The notes beneath the pieces were generated by a model. That model did no database searches. It was not told the DNA's origin and saw nothing but the letters and a program-made list of their open reading frames with translations. The position numbers and the translations under genes are program-made. Source: Streptomyces xylophagus (GTDB lineage Bacteria > Actinomycetota > Actinomycetes > Streptomycetales > Streptomycetaceae). From it: DNA of 64,000 nucleotides. This document shows positions 17,862-25,775 of the stretch, piece after piece. The stretch lies in contig NZ_JNWO01000019.1 of the NCBI RefSeq assembly GCF_000716435.1, positions 124,001-188,000 of the forward strand, given 5' to 3'. Position 1 is the first letter of the stretch. Each line of letters opens with the position of its first letter.

Positions 17862-18066
17862 CCGCGACTTCGCCGAGGAAGGTCGCCCAGGTGCCGGGGG
17901 AGACGGTAAGGGCGGGACCGACAGGGGCGGTCTTGGAGTCCCGGACGTGGACGGCGGAGGGGTGGGCGGCGACTTCGACGCAGTCGCCGCCTTCGCTGCC
18001 GCTGTAGCTGGACTTGAACCACGCCAGCTCGTCCGGTCGGTTCTGCTGCCGTGCTGCGGTGTCCAT
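17842..18066 (-). CDS. DUF397 small protein
   Basis: 74 residues with the DUF397 pattern: LAWFKSSYSGSEGGDCVEVA, then VHVRDSK and a terminal W-F segment (TWATFLGEV). Such proteins accompany XRE/DUF5753 regulators in Streptomyces and are thought to act with them in toxin-antitoxin-like or developmental switches (whiJ/abaA-type loci). The upstream XRE gene ends in TGATG, so its stop and this start share one base, which implies translational coupling. Confidence 0.9.
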   Translation of the reverse strand: MDTAARQQNRPDELAWFKSSYSGSEGGDCVEVAAHPSAVHVRDSKTAPVGPALTVSPGTWATFLGEVAATRPAA

Positions 18067-18884
18067 CAGTCTCCTAGCAGTCCGTTCAAGAGGCGCACAC
18101 TCTCGTCAGGAGTGAGAGCCTGAGACCGCAGCATTCCATACTTGTGGTGATAGTCGCTGACCTCGTCGGGATCATCGACAAGGAAGCTGGCTCGCTGCAC
18201 CTCCAGCCAGACCAGGCGATCGTGCTCAGGCGTTTCCAGCAGCACCATGGGACCGTCGAGACAGGCGTGCGGAGTCCGATCCATCAGCATGATCTGCAAG
18301 CTCATGTTCACCGGCTCGGTGAAGTCCAGCAGTTGTTGGATCTGCACGCGCATGATCTCCGCGCTGCCGACCTGCCTCCGCAGGACGCTCTCCTCGATGA
18401 TGAAGTGCCCGACCGGCGGCCGTTCGCGCTGCCAGATCAACTGCCGTTGCATCCGGTTGTCCACCCACTGCTCGGCGGTCTCGTCCCCAAGCGCTGGATA
18501 GCGGTACTCGAAGACGGCGCGGCAGTAGTCCCTGGTCTGAAGGAGACCCGGAATCACCAGGCTCTGATACGACAGGATGCTGAGCGCCTCCTGCTCATTG
18601 TCCACGAGCCCCTGTGCGAACGCCGGCATCCGCTCCCGCACCGGCAACTTCTCCACCAACGCGAACAACGCCCCACCCGTACCGAGCAGTTCATCGAACT
18701 CGATCGCCCGGTCGTCCTGCAACGCAAGCCGCCCCTGCTCGATCGACCTGATCGTGTCGACGTGCAGGTTCGCGATCTCGGCGAACTGCTCCTGCGTGAG
18801 CCGCGCCTTCCTCCGGAAGTGGGCGACAAGCCCGCCGACCGCCTGCCAAGTACCGACCTTCTTGGGCCTCTTCGCCGATTGCAT
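18066..18884 (-). CDS. XRE helix-turn-helix regulator with DUF5753 domain (WhiJ-like)
   Basis: 272 residues from the ATG at 18884, preceded by GGGAAAGGGA. The HTH at about 15-70 has ARLTQEQFAEIANLHVDTIRSIEQG. The DUF5753 domain (about 90-270) has YQSLVIPGLLQTRDYCRAVF, RQLIWQRERPP and HACLDGPMVLLETPEHDRLVWLE. These proteins bind operators near their own genes and partner with DUF397 proteins. Downstream is the coupled DUF397 gene and upstream, divergent, is an anti-sigma-like ATPase, completing the whiJ/abaA-type trio. The 13-bp inverted repeat at 18923-18957 is the likely autoregulatory operator. Confidence 0.92.
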   Translation of the reverse strand: MQSAKRPKKVGTWQAVGGLVAHFRRKARLTQEQFAEIANLHVDTIRSIEQGRLALQDDRAIEFDELLGTGGALFALVEKLPVRERMPAFAQGLVDNEQEALSILSYQSLVIPGLLQTRDYCRAVFEYRYPALGDETAEQWVDNRMQRQLIWQRERPPVGHFIIEESVLRRQVGSAEIMRVQIQQLLDFTEPVNMSLQIMLMDRTPHACLDGPMVLLETPEHDRLVWLEVQRASFLVDDPDEVSDYHHKYGMLRSQALTPDESVRLLNGLLGD

Positions 18885-18922
18885 GCGTGTCCCTTTCCCC
18901 CGCGCACACCCGAAGTCGTCGT

Positions 18923-18957
18923 AGTGAGGTCGTAGCAATGAGAACTACGACCTCACT
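18923..18957. promoter_or_regulatory. 13-bp perfect inverted repeat, probable XRE operator
   Basis: AGTGAGGTCGTAG (18923-18935) and its exact complement CTACGACCTCACT (18945-18957) are separated by 9 bases. The site lies 38 bases before the XRE start and 39 before the divergent ATPase start, nearly midway, so binding could control both promoters. Confidence 0.75.
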
Positions 18958-18996
18958 CACTGACCCAAGATAGTGACTCCCTGTGACAGTGGCCCC

Positions 18997-19416
18997 ATGA
19001 ACGAACAACTCCAACAAGGCCACACCCGCGAGGCGTTCTACCGCCGCGACCGCAGATCGGTAGCCCTGGCCCGCGACTTCACCCGGGAGACCCTCAGGTC
19101 CTGGTCCATCACGACCCGCACCGACGACGTACTGCTCTGCGTAAGCGAGTTGACGACAAACGCGATCCTCCACGGCGTACCACCCGGCCGCGGCTTCGCC
19201 CTCCACCTCTCCCTGCACCCCGACGGAGTCCTCCGCATCGAGGTCCACGACAGCGGCTCCGGCGAACTCCACCTGGTCCGGACGCCCTACAGGTCACTGC
19301 ACGCGGAGGACGGACGTGGGCTGATGCTGGTCGCCGTGCTCGCGGACAAGTGGGGGGTGGGGGAGCGGGAGTTGGGGAAGGTGGTGTGGTGCGAGTTCGC
19401 GGTGGGCTATCGCTGA
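18997..19416 (+). CDS. Anti-sigma-factor-like ATP-binding protein (HATPase_c_2)
   Basis: 139 residues from the ATG at 18997; an in-frame ATG at 18973 is less typical. It has the GHKL/RsbW-like fold: VSELTTNAILHG (N box), VHDSGSGE (G1) and EDGRGLMLVAVLADKWG (G2). Proteins of this family in Streptomyces act as anti-sigma or regulatory kinases and often sit beside XRE/DUF397 genes. It diverges from the XRE gene across the inverted repeat. Its last 10 bases overlap the convergent NB-ARC gene. Confidence 0.88.
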   Translation: MNEQLQQGHTREAFYRRDRRSVALARDFTRETLRSWSITTRTDDVLLCVSELTTNAILHGVPPGRGFALHLSLHPDGVLRIEVHDSGSGELHLVRTPYRSLHAEDGRGLMLVAVLADKWGVGERELGKVVWCEFAVGYR

Positions 19417-21656
19417 GCGTCTTTGATCGCAGCGATCTGGCGCTCAGTCAGCGCGACTTGGTATTCATCACCGAACGCCCGGAACAGGTCGAGTGCTTGG
19501 TGCGCGGCCGACAAGGCTTCCTCCGTGCGGTCGAGACAGCCAAGCGCGACGCCCATGGAACCCCAGGCCGAGGCCTCTCCATAACGGTCGTGGAGGAATA
19601 TGAACCAGTTCAGCGCTCGGGTGTGGGCCGCGAGAGCTTCGCTGAGCAACCCGAGCTGCCTCCAGACCATGCCCAGGTTGTTCCAACTGGTGGCTCTGCT
19701 GTGCCAGTCGCCGGACTCTGCGTAGAGTCCCAGGGCGCGGGTGAGGGCGGTGATGGCTTCCTCGTGGCGGTCCAGCCTGAGAAGAGCGGTGCCAAGGCCG
19801 CTACGGGCCGCTGCCTCGCCTTCCTTGTCCCCGAGTTCCATGTGTATGACCAGAGCTTCGCTGAAGGCGTCGTATGCCTCATCCGTGCGACCTGCGTCAC
19901 CCAAGGCGCCGCCGAGATTGATGTGCGCATGGGCTGTCTGACGCCGCAGACCGACATCGGCATAGATCCGCGCACTGCGGAGGTGGGCATCAATCGCCGC
20001 GTCGTACCTCAGGAGCGCGCGCAATGTGACACCGAGCATGTTCCACGCCGCAGCCTGTCCCACACGGTCGCCGAGTTGCTCGGACACCCGCAGGGCTCGG
20101 CGCTCGGCGGTCGAGGCCTCTTCGAACCGCCGCAGCCTGAACAGGGCTCTGCCGAGAGCGTTGGACGCTGTGGCCTCCGCCTCGGAGTCATGGACCCGGC
20201 GGGCGGTTTCGCACGCGGTCTGCGCCACGGTGGCCCAGTCGTCGAAGGCGCGTCGAAGGTCGAGGTAGCTGTCCAGGTTCAGGGCGAGCGACAGAGAGCC
20301 GGGCTGTCCGTCGTCATCGCCGTCGGTCCATTGGGCGGCCGCAAGCAGTCCCTTGCGTTCGGAGTCGAGCCAGTTCAGGGCGCGTTCGCGTGCCTCGAAG
20401 GAATCGTGGGGCGCCTCTTCAGGGGTCCGCTCGATGAGAGCATTCGCAGACGTCAGTGTGTGGAAGTAGAAGTCCAACATCCGCATCCGGGCCTCGGCCA
20501 CCTCCCTGCGTGCCCCGGGATCTTCGGCGGCCACGAGTTGGGCGTAGATCCGTACGAGGTCATGCATCACCCAGCGCTCACCACCGGGTATCGCGGTGAG
20601 GAGAGAGGAGGCGGTCAATTCGTCAAGGAGCGGCTCCAAGCGCTCCGGGACCAGCGCGACCAGGTTGACTGCCGACCAGATCCCGATACTGTCCCCCGGC
20701 GCCTGCCCCAACAGCCGGAAAACCCTGGCGAGTTCAGGCTCCAATCGCCCGTACATCACGTCGAACACGGGCCGCAGACTCAACTCTTGCCCGTACTGGT
20801 CAACCCCCTTCGCCCGCAACGCCCGCACCCGATCACCCGCGACCTGCAACTCATCGACCAGCGTGGCGACGGACCGCTGCCGACGCCGCCGTAGCAACGC
20901 CGAAACGATCAGCAACGCAAGCGGCAAGTGCCCACACAGCTCACCGAGTTGACGTACGGCCTCCGGCTCCTCCGCGACCCGGCGATCACCGGGGTCGTAC
21001 CGCCGAAGCGACCGATCCACAAGCTCCCGCGACGCATCGGGCGTAAGCCCGTCGACCCTGAACTGCCGTACCGGAAGCGAGTCCTGAACCTCCCGCGATG
21101 TCACCAGAACCCGATGCCCGCTCCCTTCCCCGGGCAGTAAGGGAGCGATCTGCGCCGGGTCCGACGCGTTGTCCAGAACGATCAACACCGGCTCACGCGA
21201 GCTCAACTCACCCCGATACCGCGCGTACTGCTCATCAGCCGTAGGCGGCAGATCCGCATCCCCCACCCCCAGTGCCCGCAACAACGCCAACACCGCCTGA
21301 TCCGCCGTCACCGGTACCTCGTCGTACCCCCGCAGGTCGACGAACAACGCACCCCCGGCAAACCACCCCCGCTCCCGCGCCGCATGCGCGACGCACAACG
21401 CCAGCGCGGTCTTTCCGACGCCGCCGAGCCCCGAGACCGCTGAGATGACGACGGACTCGGACCCTTCACCGACAGCGGGATCTAGGGCACCCAGCAGCTC
21501 GGCCACCTCGTCCTCACGGCCGGTGAAGACGGCGGGCGCGGCAGGCAGCGCGGACAGCGCGGTGGGGGAGGGGGCCGCACGCGGGGACTCCACCTTGCCG
21601 GTGACGGGGCCGTAGAACGTACTGCCCCGAAAGTCGATGTGATCCCCGTCGCCCAC
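19407..21656 (-). CDS. NB-ARC/TPR STAND ATPase (AfsR-like without DNA-binding head)
   Basis: 749 residues, GTG start. A short N-terminal motif (HIDFRGSTFYGPVTG, residues 6-20) precedes the NB-ARC domain: Walker A GLGGVGKTA (77-85), Walker B VLIVLD (157-162), GHLPLALLIV and the MHDLVRIYA winged-helix end. From about 440 to 740 there are about seven tetratricopeptide repeats. STAND proteins bind ATP, oligomerise on sensing a partner through the repeats and pass the signal to an effector. Here no catalytic effector is fused; only the short N-terminal motif is present. Leu173 is encoded by TTA (21138-21140), so translation probably depends on the bldA tRNA. It is convergent with the anti-sigma-like gene. 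Confidence 0.88.
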   Translation of the reverse strand: MGDGDHIDFRGSTFYGPVTGKVESPRAAPSPTALSALPAAPAVFTGREDEVAELLGALDPAVGEGSESVVISAVSGLGGVGKTALALCVAHAARERGWFAGGALFVDLRGYDEVPVTADQAVLALLRALGVGDADLPPTADEQYARYRGELSSREPVLIVLDNASDPAQIAPLLPGEGSGHRVLVTSREVQDSLPVRQFRVDGLTPDASRELVDRSLRRYDPGDRRVAEEPEAVRQLGELCGHLPLALLIVSALLRRRRQRSVATLVDELQVAGDRVRALRAKGVDQYGQELSLRPVFDVMYGRLEPELARVFRLLGQAPGDSIGIWSAVNLVALVPERLEPLLDELTASSLLTAIPGGERWVMHDLVRIYAQLVAAEDPGARREVAEARMRMLDFYFHTLTSANALIERTPEEAPHDSFEARERALNWLDSERKGLLAAAQWTDGDDDGQPGSLSLALNLDSYLDLRRAFDDWATVAQTACETARRVHDSEAEATASNALGRALFRLRRFEEASTAERRALRVSEQLGDRVGQAAAWNMLGVTLRALLRYDAAIDAHLRSARIYADVGLRRQTAHAHINLGGALGDAGRTDEAYDAFSEALVIHMELGDKEGEAAARSGLGTALLRLDRHEEAITALTRALGLYAESGDWHSRATSWNNLGMVWRQLGLLSEALAAHTRALNWFIFLHDRYGEASAWGSMGVALGCLDRTEEALSAAHQALDLFRAFGDEYQVALTERQIAAIKDAQR

Positions 21657-21678
21657 TGGCCCCGCCCACCGCTCGTCC

Positions 21679-22896
21679 TTACACCGCGCTACCCACCGCC
21701 GAGTCCCTAGTGTCCCGAAGCACCCGCCGCGGCGGAGCCGGTTCGCGCAACCCCCGGAACAGCAACCAACTCACCGCCGGCAACACGATCAACGGTGCCA
21801 ACGCCGTCCGCAAGGACGTCGCGTCGGCGAGCGTGCCGATCAGCGGAGTGACGAGGCCGCCGATGCTGACGGTCAGGCCGAGGGTGATGCCGCTGGCCGT
21901 GCCGACACGGTTGGGCAGGTAGTCCTGGCCGAGGGTGACGTGCAGGGAGAAGGGGACGTAGAGGGTGAGGGAGGCCAGCGCGACGAACACGTAGAACGCC
22001 GGGCCGGGGGCGAACACCGTGCCCGCGATCGCCGGGATCGTCATCACGTACGACCAACGGGCCACCGTCACCCGGTCCCAGCGGCTGGCGAGGCTGCCGC
22101 CCAGCACGGAGCCCAGGGCGCCGCCGGCGTAGAGGACGAACAGTGCCGTCGTGCCGGCCGCCGTGCCGCCTCCCATGCGCTGCTGGGCGTAGAGGGAGAT
22201 GAAGGTGCTCAGGCCGATGAACTCGATGGACCGGAGGATCACGGAAAGCGAGAGGCGTATGAATGACGCCTTGTCGTCGGTGCCCACCGCGGCCGTGCCG
22301 TCGGCAGCACCGCCGTCCGGTCTGCCCAGCGCGCGCAGCACCGGCAGGCACAGCACGCTGCCGGCGAGGGCGGGGAGGACGAGCAGCGGTGACAGGCGCA
22401 GGCCGCCGGTGGCGATGACGCCGCCGACCAGGAGGGGCGCGGCGGCGAAGCCGAGGTTGCCGCCGACCGAGAACCAGCCCATCGCGCTGTGGCTGCCTCC
22501 GCTGACGAGCCGGGCCACGCGGGCGGACTCGGGGTGGTAGGCGGCGACCCCTACGCCGGAGACGGCCACGAACACCAAGGTGAGTGCGTAGGAGTGGGTG
22601 AGGCCGCTCAGGGCGATGCCCAGGCCGCCGAGAATCGTGCTCACCGGCAGGATCCACGGCATCGCCCAGCGGTCGGTGAGCAGGCCGAACACCGGTTGGG
22701 CCACTGAGGAGAGAAGGGACGCGGCGAGCACGATGCCCGAGACCGCGGCGTAGCTGTAGGCGCGCTCGGCGACGAAGAACGGGATGAGCGAGGCGACGGC
22801 GCCCTGGTAGACGTCCACGCAGGCGTGGCCGACCGCCAGCAGAGTGATCGCTTTGGTCCTTGAGCTATGGGTCCTTGAGCTGTCGATCCTTGACAT
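21679..22896 (-). CDS. MFS transporter (fosmidomycin-resistance-like)
   Basis: 405 residues with 12 predicted membrane helices. The first-half motif FGLLTDRWAMPWILP and the segment HACVDVYQGAVASLIPFFV near the N-terminus, with AYHPESARVARLVS, are typical of the Fsr group of the major facilitator family, which exports drugs or other small molecules. I start at the ATG at 22896 (MSRIDSS); the frame continues far upstream, but only through the divergent AraC gene. The N-terminus contains a short duplicated coding stretch (SSRTHSSRTK). The divergent AraC-type regulator probably controls it. Confidence 0.87.
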   Translation of the reverse strand: MSRIDSSRTHSSRTKAITLLAVGHACVDVYQGAVASLIPFFVAERAYSYAAVSGIVLAASLLSSVAQPVFGLLTDRWAMPWILPVSTILGGLGIALSGLTHSYALTLVFVAVSGVGVAAYHPESARVARLVSGGSHSAMGWFSVGGNLGFAAAPLLVGGVIATGGLRLSPLLVLPALAGSVLCLPVLRALGRPDGGAADGTAAVGTDDKASFIRLSLSVILRSIEFIGLSTFISLYAQQRMGGGTAAGTTALFVLYAGGALGSVLGGSLASRWDRVTVARWSYVMTIPAIAGTVFAPGPAFYVFVALASLTLYVPFSLHVTLGQDYLPNRVGTASGITLGLTVSIGGLVTPLIGTLADATSLRTALAPLIVLPAVSWLLFRGLREPAPPRRVLRDTRDSAVGSAV

Positions 22897-22950
22897 GTCG
22901 CTATGCTCATCGCCGGGCAGACTGTCGCGCTTCCGATAAACTGCCAACCA

Positions 22951-23697
22951 ATGACAGAAATCCGCCACGAGCCCGTGGCGCCGACCCGCACCCAGTGGCT
23001 GGCGCCCGGCGCCGCCATCGACGCCCACCGCCATGACGACCACCAGATCGTCTACGCGGGGCGGGGTGTGCTGGCCGTGACGACCAGTGCCGGTTCGTGG
23101 ATCGCGCCGGGCACCCGCGCCATCTGGGTACCGGCCGGCACCGCGCACGCCCATCAGGCCCACGGCGAACTCGCACTGCACCTGGTCGGACTGCCCGCGA
23201 GCGACAACCCGCTGGGGCTCGAGCAGCCGACCGTACTGGAAGTCGGGCCCCTGCTGCGGGAGTTGATCCTCGCCCACACGCGCACTCCGGACGACGGCAG
23301 TCCCGAACGCGGGCGCCTACTGGCCGTGTTGCTCGACCAGTTGCGGGCCTCGCCCCAGCAGCCCCTGCACCTGCCCACCCCAACTGCCCCTCTGCTGCGG
23401 GCAGTCTGCGAGATCCTGCGCGCGAACCCGGCCGACGAGCGCACCCTGGCCGCCCTCGGCAGGGAGGTCGGCGCAAGCGACCGTACGCTCTCCCGCCTCT
23501 TCAAGGCCGACCTCGGCATGACCTTCCCGCAGTGGCGCACCCAACTGCGCCTGTACCGCGCCCTGGTCCTGCTGGCCGAGGACACCCCGGTCACCGCCGT
23601 GGCCCACCAGTGCGGCTGGTCGTCCGCCAGTGCCTTCATCGACGTCTTCCGCCGCACCTTCGGACACACCCCGGGAGCACACTCACGCCATGCATGA
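22951..23697 (+). CDS. AraC-family regulator with N-terminal cupin
   Basis: 248 residues. The cupin (about 10-95) has DAHRHDDHQIVYAGRGVL and WVPAGTAHAHQ, and the C-terminal AraC HTH pair (about 145-245) has LAALGREVGASDRTLSRLFKADLGMTF and SSASAFIDVFRRTFGHTPG. The ATG at 22951 is favoured over 22903 because TAAACT lies 8 bases before it, a leaderless arrangement. It is divergent from the MFS gene with a 54-base gap and probably regulates it. Its 3' end overlaps the next gene by 8 bases. Confidence 0.88.
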   Translation: MTEIRHEPVAPTRTQWLAPGAAIDAHRHDDHQIVYAGRGVLAVTTSAGSWIAPGTRAIWVPAGTAHAHQAHGELALHLVGLPASDNPLGLEQPTVLEVGPLLRELILAHTRTPDDGSPERGRLLAVLLDQLRASPQQPLHLPTPTAPLLRAVCEILRANPADERTLAALGREVGASDRTLSRLFKADLGMTFPQWRTQLRLYRALVLLAEDTPVTAVAHQCGWSSASAFIDVFRRTFGHTPGAHSRHA

Positions 23698-24760
23698 ACT
23701 CACCCGCACCGAAGCCCGCCGCATCGCCGTCCAGGCCCAACTCCTCGATGCCCAGCGCCCCACCGAACTGCATGCCGTGGTACGGCAGTTGACCCTCCTC
23801 CAGATCGACCCCACGGCGGCGATCGCCCCCAATGCCGACTTGGTCGCCTGGAGCCGCCTCGGCTCGTCGTACGCACCGGACGAGCTGACCACCGCGCTCA
23901 CGGACCGCACGCTCCTCGAACTCCGCGCGATGATCCGCCCGAGCGAGGACCTGGCGCTGTACCGCGCCGACATGGCCGTATGGGAGAAGGAGTCGAAGCA
24001 CTACCGCGAGTGGGTCGCCGCCAACGACGCGTGCAGGCGCGACATTCTGGAGCGGCTCGGTAGTCAAGGGCCGCTCACCTCACGGGAGTTGCCCGACACC
24101 TGTGCGGTGCCGTGGAAGTCGTCCGGCTGGACCCACAACCGCAACGTCAGTCAGCTTCTGGAGCTGATGGTGCTGAGGGGGGAAGTCGCGATCGCGGGGC
24201 GGGCGGGGCGGGAGCGGCTGTGGGACCTGGCCTCACGCGTGTATCCCGACGAGCCTGCCGTCCCGCTTGAAGAGGCGCGCCGCCTGCGGAACGAACGGCG
24301 GCTACGCGCCCTCGGTATCGCCCGCGCCACCGGCACCGCGCTCCCCGTCGAACCGGCGGTTGTCGGTGAGGTCGGCGAACCGGCCGTCGTAGAAGGGGTG
24401 AAGGGGGAGTGGCGAGTTGATCCGACGTACCTCAACCGGCCGTTCAGCGGGCGCGCCGCGCTGCTCTCGCCGTTCGACCGGCTCATCCACGACCGGAAGC
24501 GCACCACCGAACTCTTCGGCTACGACTACCAGTTGGAGATGTACAAGCCGGCCGAGAAGCGCCGCTGGGGTTACTTCGCCCTGCCGATTCTTTACGGTGA
24601 CCGGCTCGTCGGGAAGCTCGACGCCCTCGCGGACCGCAAGGCCGGCGTGCTCCTGGTGAACGCCGTCCATCAGGACGTGGAGTTCAGCAGGAGCATCGCC
24701 GATGCCGTGGAGGCCGAGATCGAGGATCTGGCGGTCTGGCTCGACCTCAGGCGTTCTTGA
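23690..24760 (+). CDS. Winged-helix crosslink-repair DNA glycosylase family (YcaQ/AlkX-like)
   Basis: 356 residues. It matches the HTH_42/YcaQ family of DNA glycosylases that unhook interstrand crosslinks and bulky N7-alkyl adducts: LTRTEARRIAVQAQLL at the N-terminus, QIDPTAA at the position of the family's catalytic Q-x-D motif, and LLSPFDRLIHDRKRTTELFGYDYQLEMYKP towards the C-terminus. The start overlaps the end of the AraC gene by 8 bases, so it should be co-expressed with that regulator. A self-resistance role next to an efflux pump is possible but unproven. It is convergent with the YceI gene. Confidence 0.88.
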   Translation: MHELTRTEARRIAVQAQLLDAQRPTELHAVVRQLTLLQIDPTAAIAPNADLVAWSRLGSSYAPDELTTALTDRTLLELRAMIRPSEDLALYRADMAVWEKESKHYREWVAANDACRRDILERLGSQGPLTSRELPDTCAVPWKSSGWTHNRNVSQLLELMVLRGEVAIAGRAGRERLWDLASRVYPDEPAVPLEEARRLRNERRLRALGIARATGTALPVEPAVVGEVGEPAVVEGVKGEWRVDPTYLNRPFSGRAALLSPFDRLIHDRKRTTELFGYDYQLEMYKPAEKRRWGYFALPILYGDRLVGKLDALADRKAGVLLVNAVHQDVEFSRSIADAVEAEIEDLAVWLDLRRS

Positions 24761-24785
24761 TCCTCGACCTCAGGCGCTCTTGATC
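24740..24785. repeat. 23-bp tandem duplication across convergent gene ends
   Basis: Bases 24740-24762 are repeated at 24763-24785 with one mismatch. The first copy encodes the end of the YcaQ-like protein and its TGA; the second contains the reverse-strand stop of the YceI gene. Confidence 0.75.
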
Positions 24786-25378
24786 GCCGAGATGTCGAAG
24801 TTCAGCTTGATCTTCTCGGAGACGAGGACGCCACCGGTCTCCAGCGCCGCGTTCCAGGTGAGGCCGAACTCGGAGCGCAGGATCTCGGCCTTGCCCTCGA
24901 AGCCGACGCGCTCGTTGCCGAACGGGTCCTTCGCCGCGCCGTTGAACTCCAGGTCGATGGTGATCGGCTTGGTGGTGCCGAGGATCTCCAGGTCGCCGGT
25001 GATGCGGTAGTCGTCGCCACCGAGGGCTTCGGCCGAGGTGGAGCGGAAGGTCATCGTGGGGAACTCGTCCGTCTTGAAGAAGTCCGCGCTCTTGAGGTGA
25101 CCGTCACGGTCCGGCGAGCCGGTGTCGATGCTCTCCATCTTGACGTCGAGGGACGCGGTGGACTTGGCCGGGTCACTGCCGTCCAGGTGCAGCGTGCCGG
25201 TGAAGTCGAGGAACTTGCCCTTGACGTTGGTGACCATCGCGTGGCGGGCGGTGAAGCCGAGCGTGGTGTGCGACGGGTCGATGCTGTAGTCGCCGGTCAG
25301 CGCGGCCAGGTCGGGGTTGACGGCGGTGTCCGCCGAGGTGGTGTCGGTGTCGTCGCTCTTGCGGCCGAAGATACCCAT
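24770..25378 (-). CDS. YceI family polyisoprenoid-binding-like protein
   Basis: 202 residues. The YceI lipocalin-like barrel covers about 28-198: YSIDPSHTTLGFTARHAMVTNVKGKF, SASLDVKMESIDTG, HLKSADFF, DEFPTMTF and GDLEILGTTKPI. There is no signal peptide; a 25-residue polar N-terminus (GIFGRKSDDTDTTSAD) precedes the barrel, as in actinobacterial cytoplasmic members. Family members bind isoprenoid or other lipids. The upstream region holds a perfect palindrome at 25420-25433 that could be its operator. No regulator gene is adjacent. Confidence 0.93.
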   Translation of the reverse strand: MGIFGRKSDDTDTTSADTAVNPDLAALTGDYSIDPSHTTLGFTARHAMVTNVKGKFLDFTGTLHLDGSDPAKSTASLDVKMESIDTGSPDRDGHLKSADFFKTDEFPTMTFRSTSAEALGGDDYRITGDLEILGTTKPITIDLEFNGAAKDPFGNERVGFEGKAEILRSEFGLTWNAALETGGVLVSEKIKLNFDISAIKSA

Positions 25379-25419
25379 GACGTGCTCCTAAGGGGACGGG
25401 GAGTGCGGGGGGTTAATCT

Positions 25420-25433
25420 GTTGAACGTTCAAC
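25420..25433. promoter_or_regulatory. Perfect 14-bp palindrome upstream of yceI
   Basis: GTTGAACGTTCAAC is fully self-complementary and lies 42 bases before the yceI start. A TTCAA direct repeat pair is at 25467-25479. The form resembles MarR/PadR-type operators; the regulator is unknown. Confidence 0.6.
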
Positions 25434-25540
25434 GATGCGAACAAGAAGGACCGTAGACCTATTCCATTCAATTTTCAACATCATCCGCAGGGTGTTGCGA
25501 CAACTACTACGAGTACGCCCTCCCGGCGGGGTCGGCAACG

Positions 25541-25577
25541 CGAGAATTACTCCGGACCGGCACGAGAATCACTCCGG
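25541..25577. promoter_or_regulatory. Direct repeats spaced two helical turns, upstream of pccB
   Basis: CGAGAATTACTCCGG (25541-25555) and CGAGAATCACTCCGG (25563-25577) differ at one base and are 22 bases apart, so they fall on the same DNA face. They lie about 200 bases before pccB. Confidence 0.45.
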
Positions 25578-25775
25578 CGATGGCATCCGGCCCATGTGAA
25601 TGTGAGGTGGCTCTCAGCTGTCGCCTTTGTGTAACCCCTACAACGGGCACGCCCCCTGAGCAGTCGGAACGGCTGCATGCCGGTGAGGTTCTGTTCAGGG
25701 GTACCAGGAAAACGGGCCGGAGACTGTGCAGAGTCGACGGCGCGCATTTCTTGGTCTCCTTCGTAGGGTCGGTAC

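Larger units (their letters stand above)
25379..25775. other. Intergenic region between yceI and pccB
   Basis: 397 bases without a convincing gene. It is locally AT-rich near 25430-25490, which suits the yceI promoter. It contains the palindrome at 25420-25433 and the spaced direct repeats at 25541-25577. A 70-codon frame at 25580-25792 overlaps the pccB start and looks spurious. Confidence 0.7.
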
